Source: Candidatus Poribacteria bacterium | GTDB taxonomy: Bacteria; Poribacteria; WGA-4E; WGA-3G | NCBI GenBank assembly: GCA_026710795.1 | Contig: JAPOQK010000010.1 | Coordinates: 1 to 42,393 of the forward strand | Direction of reading: 5' to 3' | Length of the DNA: 42,393 bases | Part shown: positions 35,541 to 42,393 of the stretch, one piece after another | How positions within the stretch are numbered: the first letter of the stretch is position 1 | Layout: the number at the start of each line of letters is the position of its first letter | The notes under the pieces: generated by a model | Seen by the model: only the letters and a program-made list of their open reading frames with translations | Databases searched by the model: none | What the model was told of the DNA's origin: nothing | Translations under genes and position numbers: made by a program

Positions 35541-37433
35541 TTACAATTCCTCCCTTTTTTGTAGAATAAATACCACACCCAGAATTACCATTCCAATAGT
35601 GAACGTCCAAATATGATGCGTAAAAGCAAGAAGAGCTGCAATCCCAAGCAAAATTGTTTCATACCAACGCGTTTTTCTCATAAAGTAGCCAATCGTCATC
35701 ACAGAAAAAAGGATGGTACCTATTAATGCTGTTACCACAGACAAGATATTTTGTAAATGTGTACCTGAAAACAGGATATGTGTATAAGCAAACAGGAGTG
35801 GCATAATGTACAACAGCTTAGCAAACTTAAAGCATGCCCATCCTGTTTTCCACGGGTCGGCGCGGGCAATGGCAGCACCAGCATAAGCACCCAACGCAAC
35901 TGGTGGTGTGATGTTAGAATCTTGACTAAGCCAAAAGATAATAAGGTGGGAAGCGATGATTGAAATGCCCATTTCAGGACTCGTTAGAATTGGCACTGCT
36001 AATTGTGATGTAATCAAATAGGCAGCAGTTACAGGAATTCCCATACCCAAAACAAGTGAAGCCGCAGCAAGTAGTAATACTGCTATAGCGCGATTACTAC
36101 CAGCAACAGATAACACCAAATCAGGGAATTTTGTGCCTAAGTCAGTAAGATTAATAACACCGATAATGATTCCGATTGTGCCGACCGCACCACCTATAGC
36201 GAGGGAGTTCTTAGCACCAGTAACCATCGCTTCCCAGATCCGTGTCGGTGTCAACCGAGTTTCCTTGCGGAAGTAACTGACTACAATCGTGACAAGGATT
36301 GAGAAAAAAGCTGCTTTGAATGCAGAGTATCCTGCCATTAAAGAGGCAATCAGCGATATCAACGGAAGTAGATAATACCAACCTGTTTTAAGGAGTGTTG
36401 TGAATTTTGGTATTTCTGATGGAGGTATCGGTTCAATCCCCTGTTTTTTTGCTTCAAAATGAACCATTACCCATACTGACAGAAAGTAGAGGACAGCAGG
36501 CACGATTGATATGAGGGCGATTTTACTATACGGTGCTCCTGTCCTTTCTGCAATCAGGAATGCACCTGCACCCATCACAGGCGGTAGGAATTGTCCACCA
36601 ACTGATGCGGATGCTTCGACAGCACCTGCGATGTGAGGACGAAACCCAGTACGTTTCATCAATGGAATTGTAAACGCACCTGTGGTAACTGTGTTAGCAA
36701 TCGCACTTCCAGCGACTGAACCGAAAAACCCAGAGGTAACAACCGATACCTTGGCAGCACCACCGATTGACTTTCCTGTTAGTGACATCGGTAGGTCAAT
36801 GAAGAACTGACCTACACCAGATTTTTCCAAAAACGCTCCGAAGAAGATAAAAAGAATGACATAGGTCGCCATTACGTTTGCCATAATACCGAAAATGCCA
36901 TCTTGATTAAAAAAGCAGTGTTCAATAATACGTCTAAACGAAAAGCCTGGGTTTTGTACCACTTCTGGCATGTAGCGTCCAAAAAGGGCGTATAGTATAC
37001 CAACAGCGGCTATGATAGACAAACCCCAACCGACAGTACGACGACTCATCTCAAAACTAACAATGAGTCCAATCGCTCCCATTACAATATCTAAATTTGT
37101 GTATGCACCTGCTCTATCTGCGATATTTGCGTAATCAACAATCCAATAACCTATAGCACATACACTTAGACCAGCTAACACTAAATCAAGTGCAGATGGA
37201 CGCGTGGCAGGTGAACCTTGACGGAATTTGTAGAGGAGCGCGATCAGGACAAATGTGAATAGAAGATATAATCCGAGATGATACTGTTCCGATGCAGTGC
37301 CGAAACCTGCACTATAGATGTAGAAACCTACGAAAAAGACAGCACTAATCTCAAAAATCCACTTTGATAAATCTTTTATATCAGAACGTTGGGTTGTAAA
37401 ACCAGCGACATCTGTTGTATCAGTTTGTTCCAT
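35541..37433 (-). CDS. TRAP transporter fused permease (TAXI-type DctQM)
   Basis: The 630-residue integral membrane protein joins the small (DctQ) and large (DctM) TRAP permeases, with about 16-18 hydrophobic segments. The core signature GFFGSVAGSAIANTVTTGAF and ASASVGGQFLPPVMGAGAF, plus VLGMGIPVTAAYL and SNITPPVALGAYAGAAIA, marks the DctM part of TAXI-TRAP systems, which import carboxylates or related solutes with a Na+ gradient. No solute-binding protein gene is next to it. It starts 6 bp after the outer-membrane gene and is the last gene of the phyH-ABC-OMP operon. Confidence 0.9.
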   Translation of the reverse strand: MEQTDTTDVAGFTTQRSDIKDLSKWIFEISAVFFVGFYIYSAGFGTASEQYHLGLYLLFTFVLIALLYKFRQGSPATRPSALDLVLAGLSVCAIGYWIVDYANIADRAGAYTNLDIVMGAIGLIVSFEMSRRTVGWGLSIIAAVGILYALFGRYMPEVVQNPGFSFRRIIEHCFFNQDGIFGIMANVMATYVILFIFFGAFLEKSGVGQFFIDLPMSLTGKSIGGAAKVSVVTSGFFGSVAGSAIANTVTTGAFTIPLMKRTGFRPHIAGAVEASASVGGQFLPPVMGAGAFLIAERTGAPYSKIALISIVPAVLYFLSVWVMVHFEAKKQGIEPIPPSEIPKFTTLLKTGWYYLLPLISLIASLMAGYSAFKAAFFSILVTIVVSYFRKETRLTPTRIWEAMVTGAKNSLAIGGAVGTIGIIIGVINLTDLGTKFPDLVLSVAGSNRAIAVLLLAAASLVLGMGIPVTAAYLITSQLAVPILTSPEMGISIIASHLIIFWLSQDSNITPPVALGAYAGAAIARADPWKTGWACFKFAKLLYIMPLLFAYTHILFSGTHLQNILSVVTALIGTILFSVMTIGYFMRKTRWYETILLGIAALLAFTHHIWTFTIGMVILGVVFILQKREEL

Positions 37434-37439
37434 AAGAAA

Positions 37440-38837
37440 CTAAAACTCTGTTGTGACTCCAAGCATGATGGAGGTGGTATGTATAGGTTCAAATTTTGAA
37501 TCTCCATCGTCTGTCTGAACGCGTCTAAATCGGTACTCGTGAACAAAGATTGTTTGAACCGGTGGAATAACTACGTAACTGATTTGCATGTTGAGAGCAG
37601 ATTTTTCATCCAAGTCGATGAGATCAGCAAAGAAGCCAGTGTCACCATCCTCCCCAATATTCCGTTTTGTATAGAAGCCACGAATAGTGAGATGCGGGAC
37701 TAACCCAGATTCAGAAATCCCTAAATAGATTTTAGAGGTGTTATTATCGTATTGTTCATAAGCACCTAAGAGTTGGAGTTCGGGTAAGGGTTGTATGATA
37801 AGTTGTGTGAAAAAACCGCGTCTTGCACCACTACTCGTCTCGTATCCCCAGAAAATTGGTATTCCCGTTTCATAAGTATAATCATATATAGAGGGTATGT
37901 AGCCATTACTAAAGACGCGATACTCAAATTTGAAAATTGCTTTGGTAGATGCCAAACCGATACCTGTAGCATTTCCCCAAGTTAACTCTTCATTTCGCGT
38001 ATCTCCTATATATGAGCCACGATCTGATTCTAAAACCGAAGTATCATCAGACTCCATAGATTCATGCGGGTTGAAAGGTGGGGTCTGGACAGCATAATCG
38101 TTATATATATCCATACGAAACGCACTTTGTTCAATTATCGGCAATCCAACATCCACACCGACTGCATTGAAAGTGTGTAAATCTCCATTGGGATAATTTG
38201 GATCAACATCAGTGATATAGGTTGCCCCAAATTCAGTTCGTGTCAGTAGGTTATTGTTTTCGGGTCGTTGGAATGGTCTGTAAAACCCGCGTCCACCAAA
38301 AATCGTTGGGTTTCCAAGGTCATTCATCATCGTTTCAACACCATACCTGTTATCAGCTTTTCTAAGGTTAAGATGCAATCCACGACGATCATGATTTGAA
38401 TAGCCAGACATGATTGATCCGTGTCCGATTGTTAGATAGTCAAATTCACCAAGTCGGAAGTAGAACGGATCATAGAGATCACCATAACTAATATACCGTA
38501 TCAACCTTAACCATGTGCTTGCACTGTCCCATACCTCTCCATCTTCAGCAAGGAATTGGTCTTCAGCACTTTCTGCATAAGGGTTGTAAAGCAAAACAAG
38601 GTCAAAACCTAAACCGACTTTTCCTATGGGAATTTCAGGTTGTAGTTGAATACGTACATAGGCATTACCGTTGATGAATGTTAAACCACCCCCATAAAAG
38701 CCACCTGTGGTGAAGTCTTTCTCTGCCATTGGCGTTAAAGTGTTTTGTGCAAATAGTGTGGGGACATAGGCAAAAGAGAAAGTTATTATAATAATGATAC
38801 ATTTTCTGTAAAGAAAAAACGTTTTTGATGGATTCAT
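37440..38837 (-). CDS. Predicted outer-membrane beta-barrel protein
   Basis: The 465-residue protein has a signal peptide ending near FAQ (about residue 31). The rest alternates polar and hydrophobic residues in many short strands (YVRIQLQPEIPIGKVGLGF, FYFRLGEFDYLTIGHGSIM) and ends with MLGVTTEF, where a final Phe is the usual BAM signal. A barrel is likely, perhaps a porin for organic compounds. I cannot name a family. Its ATG overlaps the stop of the ABC ATPase gene by 4 bases and the TRAP gene starts 6 bp after it, so all are co-translated. This suggests a route across both membranes. Confidence 0.7.
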   Translation of the reverse strand: MNPSKTFFLYRKCIIIIITFSFAYVPTLFAQNTLTPMAEKDFTTGGFYGGGLTFINGNAYVRIQLQPEIPIGKVGLGFDLVLLYNPYAESAEDQFLAEDGEVWDSASTWLRLIRYISYGDLYDPFYFRLGEFDYLTIGHGSIMSGYSNHDRRGLHLNLRKADNRYGVETMMNDLGNPTIFGGRGFYRPFQRPENNNLLTRTEFGATYITDVDPNYPNGDLHTFNAVGVDVGLPIIEQSAFRMDIYNDYAVQTPPFNPHESMESDDTSVLESDRGSYIGDTRNEELTWGNATGIGLASTKAIFKFEYRVFSNGYIPSIYDYTYETGIPIFWGYETSSGARRGFFTQLIIQPLPELQLLGAYEQYDNNTSKIYLGISESGLVPHLTIRGFYTKRNIGEDGDTGFFADLIDLDEKSALNMQISYVVIPPVQTIFVHEYRFRRVQTDDGDSKFEPIHTTSIMLGVTTEF

Positions 38838-39508
38838 GAAGAGATAATTCTCCCATCTTTCAAATGAATAATACGGTCTGCGTTTTCTCTTAACCCTTCA
38901 TGGTGTGTTACAATCGCAATTGTGGTTTGATGTTCTTGACGTAGTTCTTGAATGAGGTCCATCAAGTTATCACTTTGACGGCTGTCTAAGTTTGCGGTGG
39001 GTTCATCTGCGAAGATGATTTTTGGTCGGTTTGCGAGTGCTCTGGCAAAAGAGACGCGTTGTTTTTCTCCACCGGACATCTGTGCCGGTCGATGATGTAG
39101 ACGTTCACTTAAACCCACGCGTGTCAGCAGTTCTATTGCCCGTTTTTCTGCTTCTACTTCCTTTGCTTTTGAAATATCCATGGCAACCATAACATTCTCA
39201 AGTGCTGTAAGATAAGGCAATAAATGAAACATTTGAAAAACAAAACCAATTTTGTCTTTACGGATGGCACTTAAGTCTTGATTTACAGGATCAATTTCAT
39301 TTCCGTCAATATGTATTTCACCTGCATCTGGCGTTAAAATACATCCCAGTAGGCTAATCAAAGTAGTCTTACCACACCCGCTGTCACCCATAATCATCAC
39401 CAACTCACGTTCCTCAAGTCGGATATCGACAGAATCAATTGCAGTAACAGCGGCATCACCGACACCAAAACGTTTTGTTAAACCGATTCCTTCAACTATC
39501 GTCGCCAT
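38834..39508 (-). CDS. ABC transporter ATPase, LolD/MacB type
   Basis: The 224-residue ATPase has Walker A GDSGCGKTT, the Q-loop (FVFQMFHLLPYLTALENVM), the signature MSGGEKQRVSFARAL, Walker B IIFADEPTANLD and the His switch IVTHHEG. The pattern is that of the LolD/MacB/FtsE group, which drives mechanotransmission across the periplasm and not import. It pairs with the permease 84 bp upstream. It overlaps the outer-membrane gene by 4 bases. Confidence 0.92.
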   Translation of the reverse strand: MATIVEGIGLTKRFGVGDAAVTAIDSVDIRLEERELVMIMGDSGCGKTTLISLLGCILTPDAGEIHIDGNEIDPVNQDLSAIRKDKIGFVFQMFHLLPYLTALENVMVAMDISKAKEVEAEKRAIELLTRVGLSERLHHRPAQMSGGEKQRVSFARALANRPKIIFADEPTANLDSRQSDNLMDLIQELRQEHQTTIAIVTHHEGLRENADRIIHLKDGRIISS

Positions 39509-39592
39509 ATTTCTATCCTATAAGGTATAATTTATTGAGGTTCAATGGGTCCTACATTTTCAGTTAGTATTGATATGTTTCTAATCGTTGTT

Positions 39593-40723
39593 CTATATTT
39601 CCCCACGAAATGCCACCATCGGATCTACTTTGATTGCCTTACGTGCAGCGAGATAACCACTTCCGCAACATACTATAAAACTTATACTCGCTACGATAAC
39701 AGATTCAACTAAATTTATCTTCACAAAGATAGGTGCTGCAGCAGCAAATATGTAAGACAAACAGAAGCCTATGCCAACCCCAATAATTGAGGTGAGTGCA
39801 ACTTGTTTTAGGAGAAGTGTCATTACATAGTTATTGGATGCTCCGATTGCTTTCAGCACGCCAATTTCCTGGGTCTTTTCAAGCATTGTTACATAGGTAA
39901 TCATCCCAACGATCAAACCCGCAACTAACCACAGCATGACACGCAAGAACTGTACCGCTTTCATCGGTTGATCAACCCAATATTCCATAATATCAGAAAG
40001 AGTGTGTTCCAAAGTACGTGCTTCGATTGTTCCAAATGAATCTAAATTCGCTGCTACCTCGTCGGGGGTAAACTTGTTGTCTGATTTTGCGACCATCATA
40101 TTGACATACGGTGTATTTTCCAGCAGGACCCGTTGCGCAGCACGGATATCCATAAATAGCAACGGTGTATCTAATACAAACATTAGGCTTTTTGTTTTTC
40201 CAACAACTCTGACTTCATCTTTGCTGATAGTAATTTTTTCCCCAATTTCAAGTCCCATCTTTTCATCAACAATTACTTCATAAGGCACATTATCTTCGGG
40301 ACGATAATCCATATATTTTCGTGATGTGAACATCCTTCCCTCAACGACCTGTTTTGGTCCACCGAGTTTTCCTTTTGTATACCCTACAACCATTGCTTTT
40401 GTGGGTTTCCCTTTAACAATGGGTCGTGCCTGTGCAAATATTATGGGTGAAGCAGAATTGTCAACCAATCCAGGCGACGAACCCAGAAAAGCCATGAGTT
40501 CCTCTTCAAGTAATGAGAAACCGATAAACGCACCACCAGAACCCTCAGCAGAAATCCAGATATCAGCACCAGTAGAGTTGACATATTGTTGCGCTTGAAT
40601 ACGCATGCCACTCATGATACCACCAAGTAGAAGAATTAGTGAAATCAATAAGGTAATCCCAAGTGCTGTCAAGACCACTCTGGCTTGACGGTAACGCAGG
40701 TCTTTAAGGAATAGGTATTTCAT
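39593..40723 (-). CDS. ABC transporter permease, FtsX/MacB family
   Basis: The 376-residue permease has one N-terminal helix (about 15-37), a large periplasmic domain, and three C-terminal helices (about 260-365), the FtsX/MacB layout. KTQEIGVLKAIGASNNYVM is the coupling-helix region. It lacks the second helix set of LolC-type long forms. It probably works as a homodimer with the ATPase at 38834. It follows phyH by 12 bp. The cargo is not evident; the operon suggests export or placement of an envelope component. Confidence 0.88.
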   Translation of the reverse strand: MKYLFLKDLRYRQARVVLTALGITLLISLILLLGGIMSGMRIQAQQYVNSTGADIWISAEGSGGAFIGFSLLEEELMAFLGSSPGLVDNSASPIIFAQARPIVKGKPTKAMVVGYTKGKLGGPKQVVEGRMFTSRKYMDYRPEDNVPYEVIVDEKMGLEIGEKITISKDEVRVVGKTKSLMFVLDTPLLFMDIRAAQRVLLENTPYVNMMVAKSDNKFTPDEVAANLDSFGTIEARTLEHTLSDIMEYWVDQPMKAVQFLRVMLWLVAGLIVGMITYVTMLEKTQEIGVLKAIGASNNYVMTLLLKQVALTSIIGVGIGFCLSYIFAAAAPIFVKINLVESVIVASISFIVCCGSGYLAARKAIKVDPMVAFRGEI

Positions 40724-40735
40724 TTTCCATTACCC

Positions 40736-41632
40736 TTACATCTGAGAGAGTCGCTCAGGCATAGTCTTTCGTTTACGTCTGTGTAGTTGGACGTGCTCCA
40801 AATATAGATCATCGTCTGTTTGTGCCCCCGTATCACGTTCAAGAAACAGTGGAAATTCGGATGCAGGAGGTTTCGCATTATGATATGCGTTCTTATAACT
40901 CCGCATGATGATACGTTGTTCACGGTTGAGTGTCTTTAGCCATTCTGGAGAGGAATGGAATCTATCCGCAGGTGTAACCCACGATGGACAATATGCAACG
41001 AAGATATTGTAACGTACAATATCACTTTCATTCGGTTCTACACGGTGCCAGATGCTGGAGTGCATGACTGTCATTGTGCCTTTACGTGGACAGACAACCA
41101 TTTCCCCTGGAACGTTGTCGTGAGTATCATAACCATCCATATACTGTTGACGGTGGCTACCCGGTAGGACAACAAGGTTTCCCATTTTCTCATGTGGTAA
41201 GTCTGTCAACCAGTATCCAATTTTAATTTGCAATGGTAATTGCGGTGAAAAAACACCGTAGGGAAGTGCCCGTGCCCCGTCTGGATGCCAAATATTGTAT
41301 TGTTTTCCACCAGGGGGTCGCAGGAAGAATTGACTCTGATGCAATTTCAGGAGTTCACCGAAGAGATCATACGCATAACCGACATGCCTTTCATGGTCAA
41401 TTAAACCTGTAAAGACAGGATCTCGTTCCACAATATTCTCCATTCCAAGATAGCTACTTGGTTTATATTTTGGGTTTTTGGCTGCAACTCTATCTATTGT
41501 ATCTTTATATGTCTGGATATCTGCATCGGATATTGCATCTTCAATGAAGATGATACCGTCTTCATTGAAGGTTTGCCACTGTTCCAGCGTAAAACCGGGT
41601 GGTGCGATGCGGTATTTTTGTTCGTTGTCCAT
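40736..41632 (-). CDS. Phytanoyl-CoA dioxygenase (PhyH) family oxygenase
   Basis: This 298-residue enzyme is a non-haem Fe(II)/2-oxoglutarate oxygenase. His116-Pro-Asp118 (NIWHPDG) and His196 (SIWHRVEPN) are the likely Fe ligands, and Arg207 (DIVRYNI) the 2-oxoglutarate anchor. LVVLPGSHRQQY is the usual strand. PhyH proteins hydroxylate many small molecules, so the substrate is open. GAAAGGAG lies before the ATG. It heads an operon with the ABC permease and ATPase, an outer-membrane protein and a TRAP permease. A sigma-54-type promoter lies 26 bases upstream. Confidence 0.88.
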   Translation of the reverse strand: MDNEQKYRIAPPGFTLEQWQTFNEDGIIFIEDAISDADIQTYKDTIDRVAAKNPKYKPSSYLGMENIVERDPVFTGLIDHERHVGYAYDLFGELLKLHQSQFFLRPPGGKQYNIWHPDGARALPYGVFSPQLPLQIKIGYWLTDLPHEKMGNLVVLPGSHRQQYMDGYDTHDNVPGEMVVCPRKGTMTVMHSSIWHRVEPNESDIVRYNIFVAYCPSWVTPADRFHSSPEWLKTLNREQRIIMRSYKNAYHNAKPPASEFPLFLERDTGAQTDDDLYLEHVQLHRRKRKTMPERLSQM

Positions 41633-41656
41633 TGGATAACTCCTTTCAATGATATA

Positions 41657-41672
41657 TGCAAATTATGTGCCA
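41657..41672 (-). promoter_or_regulatory. Sigma-54-type promoter of the phyH operon
   Basis: On the minus strand TGGCAC (41672-41667), 5 nt (ATAAT), TTGC (41661-41658) and A match the RpoN -24/-12 consensus. Transcription would begin near 41647, 14-15 bases before the ATG at 41632. Confidence 0.75.
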
Positions 41673-41722
41673 GTCTGTACAACGCAGTATTGATGGATTG
41701 ATAGTGTGATAAGAAAGAATAT

Positions 41723-41757
41723 TGCACATTAATGGGCAGACTCTTTTTGGAATGCAC
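41723..41757 (-). promoter_or_regulatory. Putative activator (enhancer) site, copy B
   Basis: On the minus strand GTGCAT (41757-41752), 13 nt, TGCCC (41738-41734), 4 nt, ATGTGCA (41729-41723), then 50 nt to TGGCAC. Every element and spacing equals copy A at 5109-5199. Between the blocks the sequence differs, so selection and not copying is the likely cause. Confidence 0.7.
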
Positions 41758-42051
41758 GGAATAGGGCAATGTGTTGATTTGTTGTATAGTGTTTTCAAAA
41801 TGTTTCTTGAATTGGATATAGACGCAATAGAATATGTAAATCCTGTAATATTCTATTTTAACTTTGTGTATGTTCCTTCTGTGATTTCAGTCTAACATAT
41901 AACGGCAATATCCGCAATGTATTTCACTGTATGGTCAAGAGTCGTTCAGTTTCAATATCTTATGATTTTCTATGTTAATCCTACCTTGTAGAAGCGGTTT
42001 TCTGGGTCGCTATCTTTACGACAAATCTCTACGAATTTACGAAATATTTAT

Positions 42052-42133
42052 GTGACTTCTAAAAAGTCACTGTGACGTGCAAAATCCAGTCAGGACAAGG
42101 AATGTGACGCGAATTTCGCTTTTTTTTTTTTGC
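42052..42133 (-). repeat. Dispersed element, copy 3 (short, diverged)
   Basis: On the minus strand the A-rich tract and GCGAAATTCGC-GTCACATTCC match copies 1 and 2. The hairpin is GTGACTT-tttag-AAGTCAC (42070-42052): a 7-bp stem and 5-nt loop as in the other copies, but with one base pair changed on both sides. The right part of the element (after the hairpin) is missing. The upstream stretch 41773-42050 shows nothing else. Confidence 0.7.
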
Positions 42134-42270
42134 CGCTTTTTTCTGAACCAGGATTATCAGGATTTCAGGATTTGCAGGATAAGAGGTCTTTTGGTGTTTC
42201 AATGTTGTTTTCATAGGATTGGTGTTTTCCTCGGTTTTGGTTAAGAAAAAAGGTGCATTTATACACACAT

Positions 42271-42301
42271 GTCGGAGGTCGCTTCGCTCGCTCCGACCTA
42301 C
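42271..42301 (-). repeat. GTAGGTCGG-type hairpin unit
   Basis: On the minus strand GTAGGTCGGAGCGAGC is followed by a reverse half. On the plus strand GTCGGAG (42271-42277) pairs with CTCCGAC (42291-42297). It matches the units at 1, 118, 235 and 17816, and lies in the same order relative to the dispersed element as they do. Confidence 0.85.
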
Positions 42302-42316
42302 GAGATAGGGATTATG

Positions 42317-42393
42317 TTAGAAGCTTTTGCCCATGGTGACGGCACCACCGATGAATTTACCACTACCGATAGTCCGTGGACGTTGTAGACTTA
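42317..42393 (-). CDS. Possible 3' end of a gene running off the window
   Basis: On the minus strand the last 24 codons before the stop at 42317 read PRTIGSGKFIGGAVTMGKSF at the end, without interruption to the window edge. The sequence is protein-like, but too short to judge, and the start lies outside. It could be chance. Confidence 0.25.
   Translation of the reverse strand, partial: SLQRPRTIGSGKFIGGAVTMGKSF

Noticed and set aside
42059..42268. 69-residue minus-strand ORF
   Set aside because: It is a translation of the dispersed repeat and an A-rich tract; the frame is not kept in the other copies.

Overview
The window looks like a chromosome segment of an uncultured, diderm (Gram-negative-type), moderately AT-rich bacterium. 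Lipoprotein signal peptides, an outer-membrane barrel ending in Phe, a LolD-like ATPase and a TRAP permease indicate two membranes. The mix of a sulfatase, a GH95 fucosidase, PhyH, ThuA and SUMF1-type proteins, plus GTAGGTCGGAGCGAGC hairpin repeats, reminds me most of Candidatus Poribacteria (sponge or marine). That placement is inference from memory, not a search result.

Layout. 1-927: tandem and dispersed repeats with one mini-ORF. 928-9715 (+): a large M61-like lipoprotein peptidase, a membrane-anchored cyclase-family hydrolase, a terminator, a sigma-54-type promoter, an LVIVD lipoprotein, a TIM-barrel protein, a methyltransferase, a zinc alcohol dehydrogenase and a ThuA protein. 9783-17683 (-): a translation/transcription operon, rimP-nusA-ylxR-infB-ylxP-rbfA-nrnA-ribF, with its promoter and a long leader; truB is missing from its usual place. 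17796-18596: a gene-free, hairpin-rich stretch with a consensus sigma-70 promoter followed by a terminator-like hairpin (possible small RNA). 18597-20903 (-): GH95 alpha-L-fucosidase. 21170-29603 (-): grpE, a lidless Hsp70, and four proteins (plus a fifth fragment) that share one N-terminal domain and carry either a SUMF1/FGE-like or a WD40 domain. 29676-33339 (-): sulfatase, small TPR-like ORF, LamG protein and a mannonate-dehydratase-like enzyme. 33404-35532 (+): a frameshifted gene remnant, its intact relative, and a TPR membrane protein. 35541-41672 (-): phyH, ABC permease, ABC ATPase, outer-membrane protein and TRAP permease, behind a second sigma-54-type promoter. 41773-42393: repeats and possibly the 3' end of another gene.

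How the genes may work together. The fucosidase, sulfatase and mannonate-dehydratase-like enzyme fit breakdown of sulfated, fucose- and uronate-containing polysaccharides. The grpE-dnaK block is the most unusual system: the shared N-terminal domain of the downstream proteins resembles a J-domain without HPD, so they may be dedicated co-chaperones or clients that present lectin-like or WD40 modules. The clearest regulatory signal is a composite site (GTRCAT, 13 nt, TGCCC, 4 nt, ATGTGCA, 50 nt, TGGCAC, 5 nt, TTGC) with identical spacing at two loci 36 kb apart and on opposite strands. It predicts a sigma-54 regulon controlled by one activator.
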